Notes under the pieces: model-generated
What the model saw: only the letters and a program-made list of their open reading frames with translations
Database searches by the model: none
Told to the model about the DNA's origin: nothing
In this document: positions 1-11,800 of the stretch, in pieces
Position numbering within the stretch: the stretch's first letter is position 1
How the letters are laid out: every line of letters begins with the position of its first letter
Assembly: GCA_026413225.1 (NCBI GenBank)
Contig: CM048552.1
Location: 134,243,053 to 134,307,052, forward strand
DNA length: 64,000 nucleotides
Direction of reading: 5' to 3'
From: Otis tarda
Taxonomy: Eukaryota > Chordata > Aves > Otidiformes > Otididae
Made by a program: the position numbers and the translations under genes

Positions 1-1143
1 ACTCTTGCCTCTCATATGTGTGCTAAAAAATCCAGTGTCTCCCTGTTGGAGCAGCTGTGATTTCAACAGGCTGTGTAGCTTCTGTGTGGCAATTTTTTTT
101 TTTTCTTATAATTGAGAACACATTTACAAATAAAACCCAGGAGAGGAAGGAAATAATGTTAGGGGTGATAAAATTAAAGACGTCTGAATGGAAAGTCTTT
201 GAAGGGCGTACAGTATAGGTAATTCTTCTTTTCAGAAAGGGGCTTTATAAGTTCAGTTTAGTTCTGACCTGTGTGTTTTGTATGTTTTGAGACTGTGCAT
301 TTCGTTACTATGTGAGACTGCTTGCTAAGGGCCAGTTCCTTAACTGGTTCAGTCCTTAATTAGGCAACAATCTACAGGTGGTGACAGAGATTGTGCTTGT
401 AAAATTACACAAAGAAAAAGAGCATCAAAGAACTTCCATTTTTAACCTTATTTAATACTTGCTTAGGAGGTAGGCAGCTCCCCCATTATCTGCCTGGACC
501 CCGGGTGCCCTGTGGCCTCTTCTGTTCCTCAGCAGTCTCTCCAGTTTGGAGTGGTGCTCCAAGACCAAGGTAGAGCAAGGCATTTGCCAGCAGTGAAAAG
601 TCTGTCAATCATTCTCATCCCAAAATAAATGCTCTGGGAAGTCTGTATGAGCCACAGGAGAAGGAAACAAACCTCTTGGTACAAAAGGGGACCTGTAAGA
701 CTACAGCTTGATCTTTTGGTGTTTTCACTGCAGAAGTTTTCACTCTTAAAAAATACAAGTCTACCTTTCCTTAGTCTGTGCATAAAATTAAGTCTTAGGG
801 TGTGTAAATAAATGTGTTAACCAGCAAGCAATTTAGAGATGACTAGACTGCAAGTGCATTGAATAACATCAGAATAGGCCCTTTCTATTTTAAATACGAA
901 TGATGAGGATATACTGATTTCATGACTGTCACTTGTGTGACAGAAAAGTGAGATTAATGGTGTGATAAAACCTAGAAATTTGCAGTAAAAAAAAAAAAAA
1001 AGAAAAGGCTATGACACAACTTCTGACATTTTTCCATACTCAGTATTTGTGGGTAATCTCTAACCCCTTTCTCTGCAGGGCGAGGAAGAGTTCTGTGTCC
1101 TGTCTTGCCTTATTTTGATGCCCTGATGTAAATGACCATTGTA

Positions 1144-1300
1144 TGAACTAGAAAAGGCTGCCCACAGATGTGCTGGAGTCTCCATCCTTGGACATACTCA
1201 AAACCTGACTGCACATGGCCCTTAGCACTGCAGTAGCTCCCCCTGCTTAGGCAGTCTCCAGAGGTCCCTTCCTACCTCAAAGTCTCTGTAATTCTGTGAT
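1144..1300 (+). mobile_element. CR1 LINE 3'-end fragment (old, diverged)
   Basis: The order of motifs is that of a CR1 3' untranslated end: AGGCTGCCCA, then GGAGTCTCCATCCTTGGA, CATACTCAAAACCTGACTG, CCAGAGGTCCCTTCC, and a terminal ATTCTGTGAT. The sense strand is +. It differs from a typical CR1 tail at many positions and lacks internal stretches, so it is an old 5'-truncated copy. The left boundary is approximate. Confidence 0.75.
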
Positions 1301-2356
1301 CTATTCTGTACTGTAAAGGAGATGTTCCATCTAATTCCTCCTGAGTTTTTCTTCTGCTTTCTTTCTTGTTTTCCATTCTGAAACTTCCCTTTAAATGCAT
1401 GTAGTCTATGCTCAGAAGTAAAACACTCAGTAAAAATAAGACGGTAAAACTAAATTAGTAGATTTACTTTACCAGGTTAGTAAAACTAAACTTATCTGTT
1501 CTAACTTTTGAAGTCTTTAGCAGAGGCATCTCCTGCAGAGCTGATTACCCTGGATGCTTCTTACAGCATGTCAAGAGATTTTTAGGATTATGTTCACAGG
1601 CATATTTTTGCTGTTTATTTTAAGAGAAGCTGAATAACCCCGTGAAGTCTCTGTTTCTCTCCATCACCTATAAATGCATCCAAAAGTGACTACTCCAGAT
1701 AATTCAAGCTATTGTTATGACTTGTATTGTTTAATTGATTTTTTTCCAGTGTCTTTTTCCAAAGTTTCAACTGTCATTTCTGCTCACCATTAGTGATTGA
1801 ATGTCATCCACTAAGGAGGCCAGGTGAATGGGATACATAATTTTGTGATTGGGATAATGAAACAACACTGTGTTATTTTGTAGTAAATTCTCAACTTTTG
1901 AGGCTCCACACCCAGAACCTTTCTGAAATCTCAGTTTTTAATGGGCACTCTTTTTTTTTTTTTTATGGAAACTGTAGGCAGATGTGATACAGTTGTTTAC
2001 ATATTTTGAAATATAACAAAACCTACCTAATATGGAAATGCATTGTATACATTTATTGTATATTTGTAGTACTAGATCAGGTCTAAGTTTCACAGAACAT
2101 TGTAATTGTCAATTTTAAATTCAATTTACTTCATTTTTATCCAATGTGTATAAACAAAGAGTGTACTGCAGGCAAGGTCTACAAAAAGTTATCTGTAAGA
2201 GGTGCTCTGGTTTTTTTTGGTTTTTTGATTTCAGTCAAATTATCACTGCGGTATTTTGATGAAACATTTGATGAAAAAGACAACTCAAAGCAACTGTGAT
2301 ATGATCAAGTGCATAACTTAGTTCAGCAAATTGTCACTGCCTGGTTAGAGAGTCCA

Positions 2357-2466
2357 AGCTGTCCTGTTCGGGCAGAACACAGAGTCTTTGCTGAAAGATG
2401 ATTTCTTGCACAGCTGTCCTGTTCGGGCAGAACACAGAGTCTTTGCTGAAAGATGATTTCTTGCAC
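2357..2466. repeat. Perfect 55-bp tandem duplication
   Basis: Two adjacent copies (2357-2411 and 2412-2466) are identical over all 55 bases. Each begins AGCTGTCCTGTTCGG and ends ATTTCTTGCAC. The absence of any mismatch suggests a recent duplication or an assembly artefact. No gene is disrupted. Confidence 0.95.
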
Positions 2467-4341
2467 ATGTTCGGTAACCACGGTGCAGCCTGGCACCAAG
2501 GAGCTCCACTTGGTCTGTTTATGGACAGTTAACTTTCCTGTCAAAAGGAAGTATGGGTAGCTGAAGTCAATCAGCAGAGACCTGGGAAGATCATGTCTAT
2601 AATCATGTGACGTATGTGAATAGTCTCTGTGAGCACAGAAGATGACAGTGTTCCTGCTTCACTATTGTCCAGGCATTTGTGACCAGTTCAGTATCAGCTT
2701 TTCCCTTGTTGCTGTGTATGACCATCTTGTGAAGCCTCCTGTGGTCTGCAAAGAATCCTATGAGGAAAATATACTGTGGGAGAGCATGGGGATAAAATAA
2801 TAATGCCTTGAGGGCTCCCCAAAAAGTTGCATGAGCTTTGAGTAGCTTTTAGACATTTTTGCAATTGTTAAGAAGAAATGTAATTCTTTATTAAGATAGT
2901 TAAATTTGTCTCGAGAATTTTATTTTTCTTTTGCTTTGTCTATTTTCAAAAAAGGAAATGAAGTCAGCAGCAGCTTTTCCAGGAATAATCCCTAAATTGT
3001 TAGCTTTGAAAAGACAAAAGCTGTACCAGAATTGCAAGGTGATCAAATGAAGCAGCAGAAGCATTCCACTGAGGAAGAGATGACAGAGAAATGTCTGTCA
3101 GCATTTAAACCTAGGCAGTCTTCTGCTGACCTCCTAACCCTGTTCATTACAGCTGAATGGTCTAATAATGCGACAGTCCTTCCCAGTAACTAACTGGGCT
3201 TCTTTTATTCAGCTGCAGAGAGATGAAGGCAAGAGCGCCTCAGGGCTGTTATACAATACTGCAGGAAGTTCCAAAGAATCGTCATGGCTTTTCTTTTAGG
3301 GAGGACTGATGTATATTTTGGAAAACTTAAATGTCGAACTTAAATGCACTTACACTGTCTTTTTATTTGATGGAGGGAGGGAAATGAAAGGCTTTTCTTA
3401 TGTACATCTGGAATTGCCTTTTAAGTAGAAGCATTTCCAAATAAGGGTAAGCTAAGTAAACACCCACTGGAAAAATTATTTTACTGCATTGCTATTCCTA
3501 GTGGATATTTCATTAATTTTATTTATTCAGGTTCTAGTCACATCACTTACATAGCTGAGATTTCATAATTGCTGTTGATTTCTATAAAGATTTTTTTTTT
3601 TTGTTATAAAGCAGTGTGATGTAACCCTTTGAACACCAGCATTTGCTAGTGAGTATCAGTCCAAGAGTGGCTATTCCTCTGGTTTGCCTGTAATCTCTAA
3701 AGACAAGTGTAATACAAGGGTAATATTACTTAAATTTTTAATTCTTCTAAGTTCCCCTTAATTTGCTTGACTATATGAATGGTGATAGCAACAACACACA
3801 TCTTCATACATGGTATTAATTTCTCTCCTGTTTCAAATTCCCTGTTGTCATCTGAAGAGTTCATGGGTACATAAATACTTGGAGAATACAAAGGAAAACG
3901 ATTTTGTTGGAGCTGTCAAGCAGAAAGGAGATGCAACTGCATCTCCTTCTTCCTCCTTTGTGATGGATGTTAAATACTCTCCTCAATGTACCTTGGGAAC
4001 TGTTTTAAATATTAACGTCAAACTGCTCTACCTCAGACACATTTTACATCTTTTTTTTTTTTTCTGTATGATATCTTGACTTCGTTTTTTACTATGCACT
4101 TTTCTTTTTCTCCATTTCCACATCATGTTTATGGAGCTGCCACTGTATTTTCTATTACTACAACCATAATGCTTCTAATGTAGAAATCTTCCTCAACTAC
4201 TACTCCATTTACCAAGGACATTAGAGCTAACATCCAGGAAACAAAGGAAAGCAAATTTTTTGAATAGTTGTCCTATCTATCTTCTTACAAACTAACTTCC
4301 ACCTAAGTAAACAGCATTTTCCTTCCCTGCTTCTTCCATAG

Positions 4342-4416
4342 CCACATGCAAGTACAAGATGTGTACCTGGGCTTCAAGAAGGACAAAGAAGTCAAGCCCA
4401 CACAGCTCTCCTAAAG
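4342..4416 (+). other. Exon-like 75-nt segment, function unknown
   Basis: A long pyrimidine tract ending in CCATAG precedes 75 nt that end in AAAG followed by GTAAGC, so both splice sites look strong. Two frames are open through all 75 nt. The third holds a short open reading that ends in TAA two bases before the donor. In that third frame the peptide includes DVYLG, faintly like the GDVYIG of pirin, but the following residues match poorly. It could be a non-coding RNA exon, a decayed PIR exon or chance. I do not recognise it as coding. Confidence 0.25.
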
Positions 4417-6552
4417 GTAAGCAGCTTACTATTTTGGAGAGGAGCAGGAAAGTGGGAGAAGCAGAAGAATGTAATGAACTGTGTGTGATTCATAAGAAGG
4501 TAAAGAATTTCACCTTTATAGGTTGAAAAACATTTTATTTTTGCAATGTTCTATGTCCTCAGTGTTTGGAAACATATCAACAAGGCAGTTACCTGTTTCC
4601 AAATTCTGCTTCAGGTCAGAGAAGCACAGTGCTTAATGGGAGCTGGGTTGCTGTACATGGGAACAGAACATCCCCGTTGATCTAAAACATCACTCAGGAT
4701 CAGATCAAATTCCATTGACAAAATCATCAGGAACTAGAAGATGTAATCCCAGTCTGGTAAGTGTGACTTTGAGGTGTTGGACTAGAGAACAAGAATGTAC
4801 TGGCTACAATCTAGAGGTGACTTGTTTGAAAAGAACTTGGTCCCTTGGAAGGGCAACCATGGATTAACACGGGAGCTGATTTTGTAAGGTCTTCATTGCT
4901 TTCTAGACAGTGAAAGGTCAAAGTATACCAGCAAGAGGACTGAACTTCTTTGTTTCAACTGGTGATGGTCTTAGTGAGAGAAGATGCCTAAATTTTGTTT
5001 TCTTTATTAAAAAAAAGCATGCCCTTTAATTTCTAGGAATAACATTTGGGTTCTCTGATCATTCAGAAACCCTCAAGTAAGAGAGTCTGGGCCTTTAAGG
5101 GCTTTGGTGAATGAAGCCTGCTTAATTAGTTATAATTGAGCTTAACAGTTCCACTGGTGGAACTTAAAAAAGGAAGCAAAAGTGAAGTGATCAGCTATAT
5201 AAACTTGTAAGTGAGGAAGCATTGCAAATGCCTTCATACATACCTGCTGTATTAATTTGAGGACAGATGAATAAGTAGGTATTTGGGAGCAAGAATTAAA
5301 TACAGACAGCTCAAACAGTACCATTTTTAATGTGGTATTTCAAATGTGTTGTTTCATTGCTCTTTCTTTATTTGGCTTCTGTAGATTTGTTAATTGTCGG
5401 ACTGCAATTCGCAATTGTCAGACTACCAGCAGATTTTGAAAGAGAAACAGTGTAGGATTGCAATGTATACTTGCTTCAGTCTAAAGTACCTAATAATACA
5501 AATGTATTTCAAACAATGTATTGAAACAATATTCTGTTTGCATTTTTTTAGGTAGTAAGGGAAGACCTTTACTATGTGGACCTTTGGTGTTAGTAAGTTC
5601 ACGGTAGTCTACCCACTGGCCAGTTTCAAACTGAGGGGCTGAAGGAGATTGCTCACAAACAGTTTTGCAAGTGGTAATGCAGACTTTCTGTAAACAGGGA
5701 GGGGATGGAGGCTGTATTAAGAGCTCTTTGCTGAGGAAGAGTGCAAGATGAACTCCACTCACACTGTCCCCTTGAGAGAGGGCATTGCAGGTGCCTTAAA
5801 ACCAGAGAGAAAATGTCACTTAGAATTTGCACTTCATCAGCATCACAGAATTCACATGGGAGAGAATGGAAACAATAAATAAAGGGCAACACTCATCCAT
5901 TAGAGATGAGTTTTCAGGGAAGTAGTTGTTTTGATTGCCTGAGTGATTCCTTTAAACTAGAGACACCTAAGAGTTAAGCAGCTAGTCAGTGATTTTGTTT
6001 TCCCAGAAAACAGATGTTTCTGCACAGTGCGAGAGCAGCGGAAAGCAGTCTGGGAGTTTGAAAGCAGTGTGTTCCATGTGGTTTGGAGAGAGCCGGGAGC
6101 CACATCCTGCAGCCCTCACCCGTCTGATAAGCCCTCCTCTTGGGAACAGTCCTCTGCACACCATGCACTAGTCATAGCTGTCAAGGGTTGCCCCCAGGAT
6201 TAGCAGAATCTCAGCGTTGCATAATTCTTTCACATCTGTAACGCGTTTCTCCCTGCTGGCTGTATAAAACGGAATTTACTCTTACCTATTGCAGTGGGTT
6301 TGATTTGCATCGGAAATTGCTCTTATTTGCAGTACAAGATACAGTTGTTAGCTGCTTTCAATAAAAAAGGCAGACAAGAAATAAGATAATATCAAGTATT
6401 ACAAGCACAAAATACCACCAATTAACACTTTTGTCTTTATGGGCATAGGTTACAAATTACTTACATATTAGAAGAATAATAAAGATGGGAAGCCGGGCCC
6501 AGTGAGTCACCCCAAATTACACATTATATGCATCATACAAGTGTGTATGAAT

Positions 6553-6645
6553 AGACCTGTAGCTGAGTGGTCAGGACGGTATCCAACTGCTGTAATCAGC
6601 GTACCAGATCTTGGCTTTGAATTGCTAGAAAGACTACAGGTGGTC
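6553..6645 (+). other. tRNA-like relic (possible SINE head)
   Basis: TAGCTGAGTGG at 6560-6570 fits the pol III A-box consensus. About 45 nt after it ends, a B-box-like stretch (6613-6625, core TTTGAATT) matches about 7 of 11 positions. An 8-bp inverted match (ACCTGTAG near 6555-6562, CTACAGGT at 6634-6641) lies roughly where an acceptor stem would be. The cloverleaf is not well formed, so this is not proposed as a functional tRNA gene. It may be the head of an old tRNA-derived SINE. Confidence 0.3.
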
Positions 6646-8830
6646 ATAGCACATGAAGTAACAGGAACCCAGTGAGAAAAGATGTTAAATTTAGCAAAAG
6701 CTCAGAGTAACATGGCTATCCATGAATGACCTTGTGGTCACGGATGAGTTAGGAGACGGTGGCTCTGATTTAGCAGATCACTTTAATCACAAATGCACTT
6801 GCTTATTTCTTCTTGCACAATGAAGCTTCTATGGACATTAGTACATAGAACTGGAGTTTCTAATCTGGCTCTCTGTGAATGCAGAAATGCAGTCAGTGAA
6901 GGTAGCTGAGTAGTATTCTAGTTGCTGCAAAACGAGTCACTTCTGGCCTGTTGTTTTTGAGGTCAGTTCAATATCATGGTGATTTTAAACTCAGTAACAT
7001 GTAGGTACACCTTATCTTTTAAAACAGGCACCCTGTATTGCTTCTGTGTCTGCACATTGCCATAACCACAAAAGATTGCTTCAAAAAAGCTCAGTGAGAA
7101 TTGATGCGATGTCTTACCTCAGCAAAACCTAAAAAGCCAGTAAAGTTTTATTTCCTTAATAGTTTCTTATGAGATTCTTTTGCATATTCTAGCTAAGACC
7201 ATTGCTATTTTGGCTGCAATGTCTTAAAAAGAAATTGAATTCCACTTGTTCTTTGTATTGCAACTTCGCAGCATGGTGATTTTTTTTTTTTTTTTACATT
7301 TTGTCCAAGTTTTCCCTGAGTGTTTTATCGCTCTCGCAGTGCTTTTGGCATGTTTGTTACTTTTTTTCTGGTGTACTGAAGGGGAGAAGCATTTTGCTTT
7401 CCATTTGCCACAAGCACTCTTCAGTGAACAATGTCCTGTAAAATCTAGTTCCAGAATTTGAGGGGTTTTAGAAAGAATTTCTTTAAAAACCTAAAAGCAC
7501 TGCAGATGCTCCCATAAACTTTAAAAATTATGGTGAGAAGACTTTTCTACCTCTTTGCAGCCAAAATATCATAGTCTGCAGTTAACGTATGACAATTTAA
7601 AATTGAAGATAACAAAAACACAAATACAAGCAAAACCAGATAAGGCTGATTTATTGTTATTGCTTGAGGTGAGAGAAATGCAAAATCATTAAGCAATTCC
7701 ATGTAAAACAAATATATCAGGTCCTTTCTGTTCTCATAATCACCACTTCTGTTCATGTGATAGGGAAGTTGGAAGATGTTTCTTTAACCTGATGTACCTT
7801 TCTAAAAATAGATCAGTTGGGATGATGCAATACTGTTCTCTAAGGTAATACCATCCTTGGAAATCTCAGCTGACTTAACACCCTTCAGTAACTCTGGAGA
7901 ATGGCATCAGCCAACTGTACCGAGCCAAAACCAACAATCTGCAGTTTGGCTTAAGGAGCAGATTGTGTGGTATCCAAAATCAATTTGTAAGGTAAGCATA
8001 AAGGAAGTGAGTTAGACCTGGAGTAAATAGATGTGGATAAAGGAGGGATTGGGTCAGGGATTTAGAGTCTGCAGAGTTATTTAGGAATCAGGCCATGATT
8101 CGAGAGCTAACTGCAGGTGGAGATTACTCATTTCGAAAGAGTCATAGGGGTTTCCCAAATTATGTATTTCTAGCCTGAAAAGTATGGAAGCTGCAGAAAA
8201 AGATAAAAGAAAATTACTGAGATATACCTTTCATTTTAAAAAATTATTAAGTGGAAGCATAACAGAATGGATGGAAGGGAAAAAATAGGGACTTGGAATG
8301 TACAGAATAAAAGAGATGACCTTTTTGAGAAGCTCAGAACTTCAGTACTTCACTCTTTGCCCCCTGTCAGAGGAGATTACTGGGAACCGAATGATTCTTT
8401 GCACACAGAAAGTGTAGGGAATGTGGTCAGTGCAATTTAGCAGGATTCCTATCAGCTGATTTATTGCAGTAGTAGCCCCCCCCCGCCCCCCAAAGGGAAT
8501 ACAGTGTTTGTTAGCTTGTTAGTAGTTAGCAAATGTATGTGCATTACAAACATATTGCAAACAGATGAATGTTTCTCACTGTGGTATTTGTTGAAATTTT
8601 GATGCATCAAAAAATCCTTTTAGTGCAAAGTTAGAATTTGACAGCAATGTCAATGTGGCTGCATTGATGAGCAAAACAGAACAATGTGCAAAGGACACAG
8701 CATGCTTAGGAATTTGATTAGTAATTGAAGAGAAAGTCCTTCTAAAGCCTTCTAACATTAGAAAACATACATCAATTGTGGAGTTACGGAATTTAGCAGA
8801 TGTGTATGTAATATTCGGTACAGCATCTCG

Positions 8831-8866
8831 GTACAGTAGTCTCACAGCATAGTGAGACTACTATAC
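8831..8866. repeat. Short near-perfect inverted repeat (hairpin)
   Basis: The arms AGTAGTCTCAC (8835-8845) and GTGAGACTACT (8852-8862) are exact reverse complements around a 6-nt loop. After one mismatch the pairing continues for three more base pairs on each side. No terminal repeats or target-site duplications were seen around it. Confidence 0.8.
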
Positions 8867-11800
8867 ATCTTGGATAGTAAACTACATCTTCTATTAAATG
8901 TAATTACTTCTCCCTTCAGTAGTGCAGCACAGAGAGCAAAAGCTGTTTCCTTACTTTTGACTAATCCCCACCACAGCCTGCATGGTTAAGGAGTGATTGT
9001 GAAACAAATGTAGTTAATAGTGGAGGGAAGCCTCTAAAGATGAAAGCAATATAGTACACCAAAAGAAAGAGATTGAATCAAATCAGGAGTAAACTGATCT
9101 AGAGGGAAATCCTTTGCTAGAGGTTAATGCTACAGGGTAGCAACCAAGGCAGAAAGAGGGGTTATTAGAAGTTATTTAAGAAACAGATAGTGTGTCTAAA
9201 AGCTTAAGGGACCTGCAGAAAATTTTGGAAGACCTCATTTCACCTTGAGGAAAGAAGGACACACAGCTTAAATATTTCAGTTCAGATGAAACAACAACCC
9301 GAGATGGCATACCTTACGAATTCTGTAAGGACTGGTAAGTCATCAGCTTATGTGGCATAACAATTTAAAATTTTTCTAGGAAATTGAGATCTTCCAGGGA
9401 GTATATGAGAAGCAGAAGAAAAATACATCTGGAAAACACTCGGACTTTACTACATGGCTAGAGGACATCTGAAGGAGTTGCTTGTGACTGTGGAGACAGA
9501 ATCCATCTACACCTGAGCTCACTGTAGAGTTAGTGGAGGCAAACTGATTCGTTAGGACACAGTCCTCATTTCAAAGCATGTGCGTATACTTGGTCTGATA
9601 AACTAAAGTTAGAGGGAATTAATCCAGTCATAGGTACCAGTAATTCCCTTACATACTGTGAGATTTGGCTCAGTGCGAAGCGTTTCAGAGGTTAAGTAAG
9701 GCTTCAGATTTTCCATGTATAAGACTGTTAGGTTCCCCACAGCCAAAGCTGAAAATACTGCCTTGATATTTACTCCAGTGTGCTTGTTCAGAGCACATGC
9801 ATGCATGTGTGCATGGATATATATGGACAAAAATGAGAAGTAACATATACAGAGCTGCAGTTCTCTGATAGGGCTTACACACATGCACAAATGCACTACT
9901 TTTGAAGGAGGTGCTAGACTCTCCTGGGGAAGTTGGTCGTGGTCCAGAATTACCTTGCTGACTGCAAGCAAGTTGTAAAGCAGCATTAAGAATACCCTGA
10001 GTCTGTTAGGCTGCCTCGTTTGTGTCTGTGAGGTTGGAAAGGAGAAGGCACCTCTGTAAATCTGTTCTTATGACCCATCACTCAGATGGCAACTGTACCT
10101 AAGGCTTACAGATGTTAACCAAGGAGATGTCTCTTCCTGAACTGTACAAGTCTGTGAAACTCCTCTGCCTAGTTCAGTGCAGTCCTTCCTATATATTTTT
10201 AAAAACTCTGTACACTAATCTTGATTTTTGGGTCTCACTGTGTTTCAGTGCTGACACCCTTTATTCACGCCAAGCCTGGCAGTGGGTATTCTGGCAAAAC
10301 TCTCTGTTCAACTCTCCCTAAGGCTTCTGTTCAGCTTTTGGAAAATGGCATTCTGGCAAACGATAAGATGACAAGATTTGCAAATATGTGAGATGCTGCT
10401 GTTAATAAAAACAACATAAGTCTGTGGTTGAGCAGAACAACGTGCTGGTGGATTGACAGTTCTCTGCTGTCATTTCTTCTTCAGCCTCTGAGTACTGCTG
10501 ACACTGCCACGTTTTAGAGAAAAATGCCCACAGAACAGGTTTATATTACAAGATTATTATTTACATACTCAATGTCATCTATCAGATCTGTTTTGCCACC
10601 TGCTGGAACTGATTTAGGACCCATGCTCTCCACCCTTTTATCTCAGCAGGGCTGGATGCCTGCACACTGCAAGGGCCACCCACATTGAGCAACCTCCGGG
10701 GAAAAGCTGTGCCCCCGACGATACGCTTTCCAGCAGGGTGACCTAGATGTTGTATTGCACCATCGGACTGCTTAGCTCTCCTGTACTCTCTAGATAGCAA
10801 ATGGATGATTAGGATGCTCAGAACACAGGGACACAGTTTTTTCATGTTGATGTCTGCAGTCCTAATTCCTTTGCTAAGAGATTTAGGACAATCTCTAAGT
10901 CTGATGAGCATTTCCAACCAAAAGAAGCAGCAGTAATCAGAGTTTTTATACATATGCCGGAGTTCAACTGGTCTGGTCTGTATGTCTCAAGATACTGGGA
11001 ATTATTGCTTAATCCTCGTCACTGGAAGACGGGAAGCAGACCCAAAGGGGATTAAATGCAGTAGTCAATAAAAGTAATGCTCTATGATAATATTACAAGT
11101 ATAAATGAAAGACAGCCTTTCCGGATAGCTTTCCTTGTGCTTTTACAAATGTTTAGACAGCCTAATCTACCCACATATTTAGAACAGCTATTTTCAGTGA
11201 GACCCTTATGAACTGTACTGTTACTTAGCATTCTTGGCCCAGGTTAGCAATGGAAAATATTTCTTATCTGATTTGGCTGTATTTATAAGTGAAAGACGTG
11301 TAAAATGTATGTTGTCGTTTGAAACTTCTTTGATTCACAAAACATAACAGGATTTCTAATGTATCAGGAAAATTGCCTGCGAACATTTATGCAATTGTCT
11401 TTGATGCTACTCTGCAACTCTTTTGTAAGCATTTTATGTATAAATAGCAACATATTTTAGGTATATCATCTAGGTTTTTATAGCTAGTTTTCAACATTGT
11501 TATAAACAGGCTTAAATGTCTGGGGATAGAGTCAAAGCTCTGCCATATAACCATGAAGCCAGAAATGGAGAGTCCAGCAACAGGCCATAGGAGCTAGTTT
11601 ATATTTAATTTGAAATGATATTTCATATCACAACATTCCTGTTTCCATCCATCGCTTAGAAAACCGAGGAGAGGAAAAGTGATCCCATATAAAGTCAGAA
11701 GTTCAATATTTTGGCAAACTGGTACTAGTGATCATAAATAAATCATAAATCATAAATATTCAGTAATGCTTGTGGTTTTATTAATTGCTCCATTTTTTCT

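Noticed and set aside
629-811. Frame containing KRGPVR, considered for VEGFD exon 1
   Set aside because: No hydrophobic signal sequence and no donor in phase; superseded by 22945-23034.
7246-7461. Hydrophobic frame with HFV motif, considered as the PIR exon encoding HFVLIAGEP
   Set aside because: Its hydrophobic run comes from a poly(T) tract and residues around HFV do not match pirin.
11730-11760. ATAAATC-type short repeats
   Set aside because: Too short and imperfect to call a microsatellite of note.
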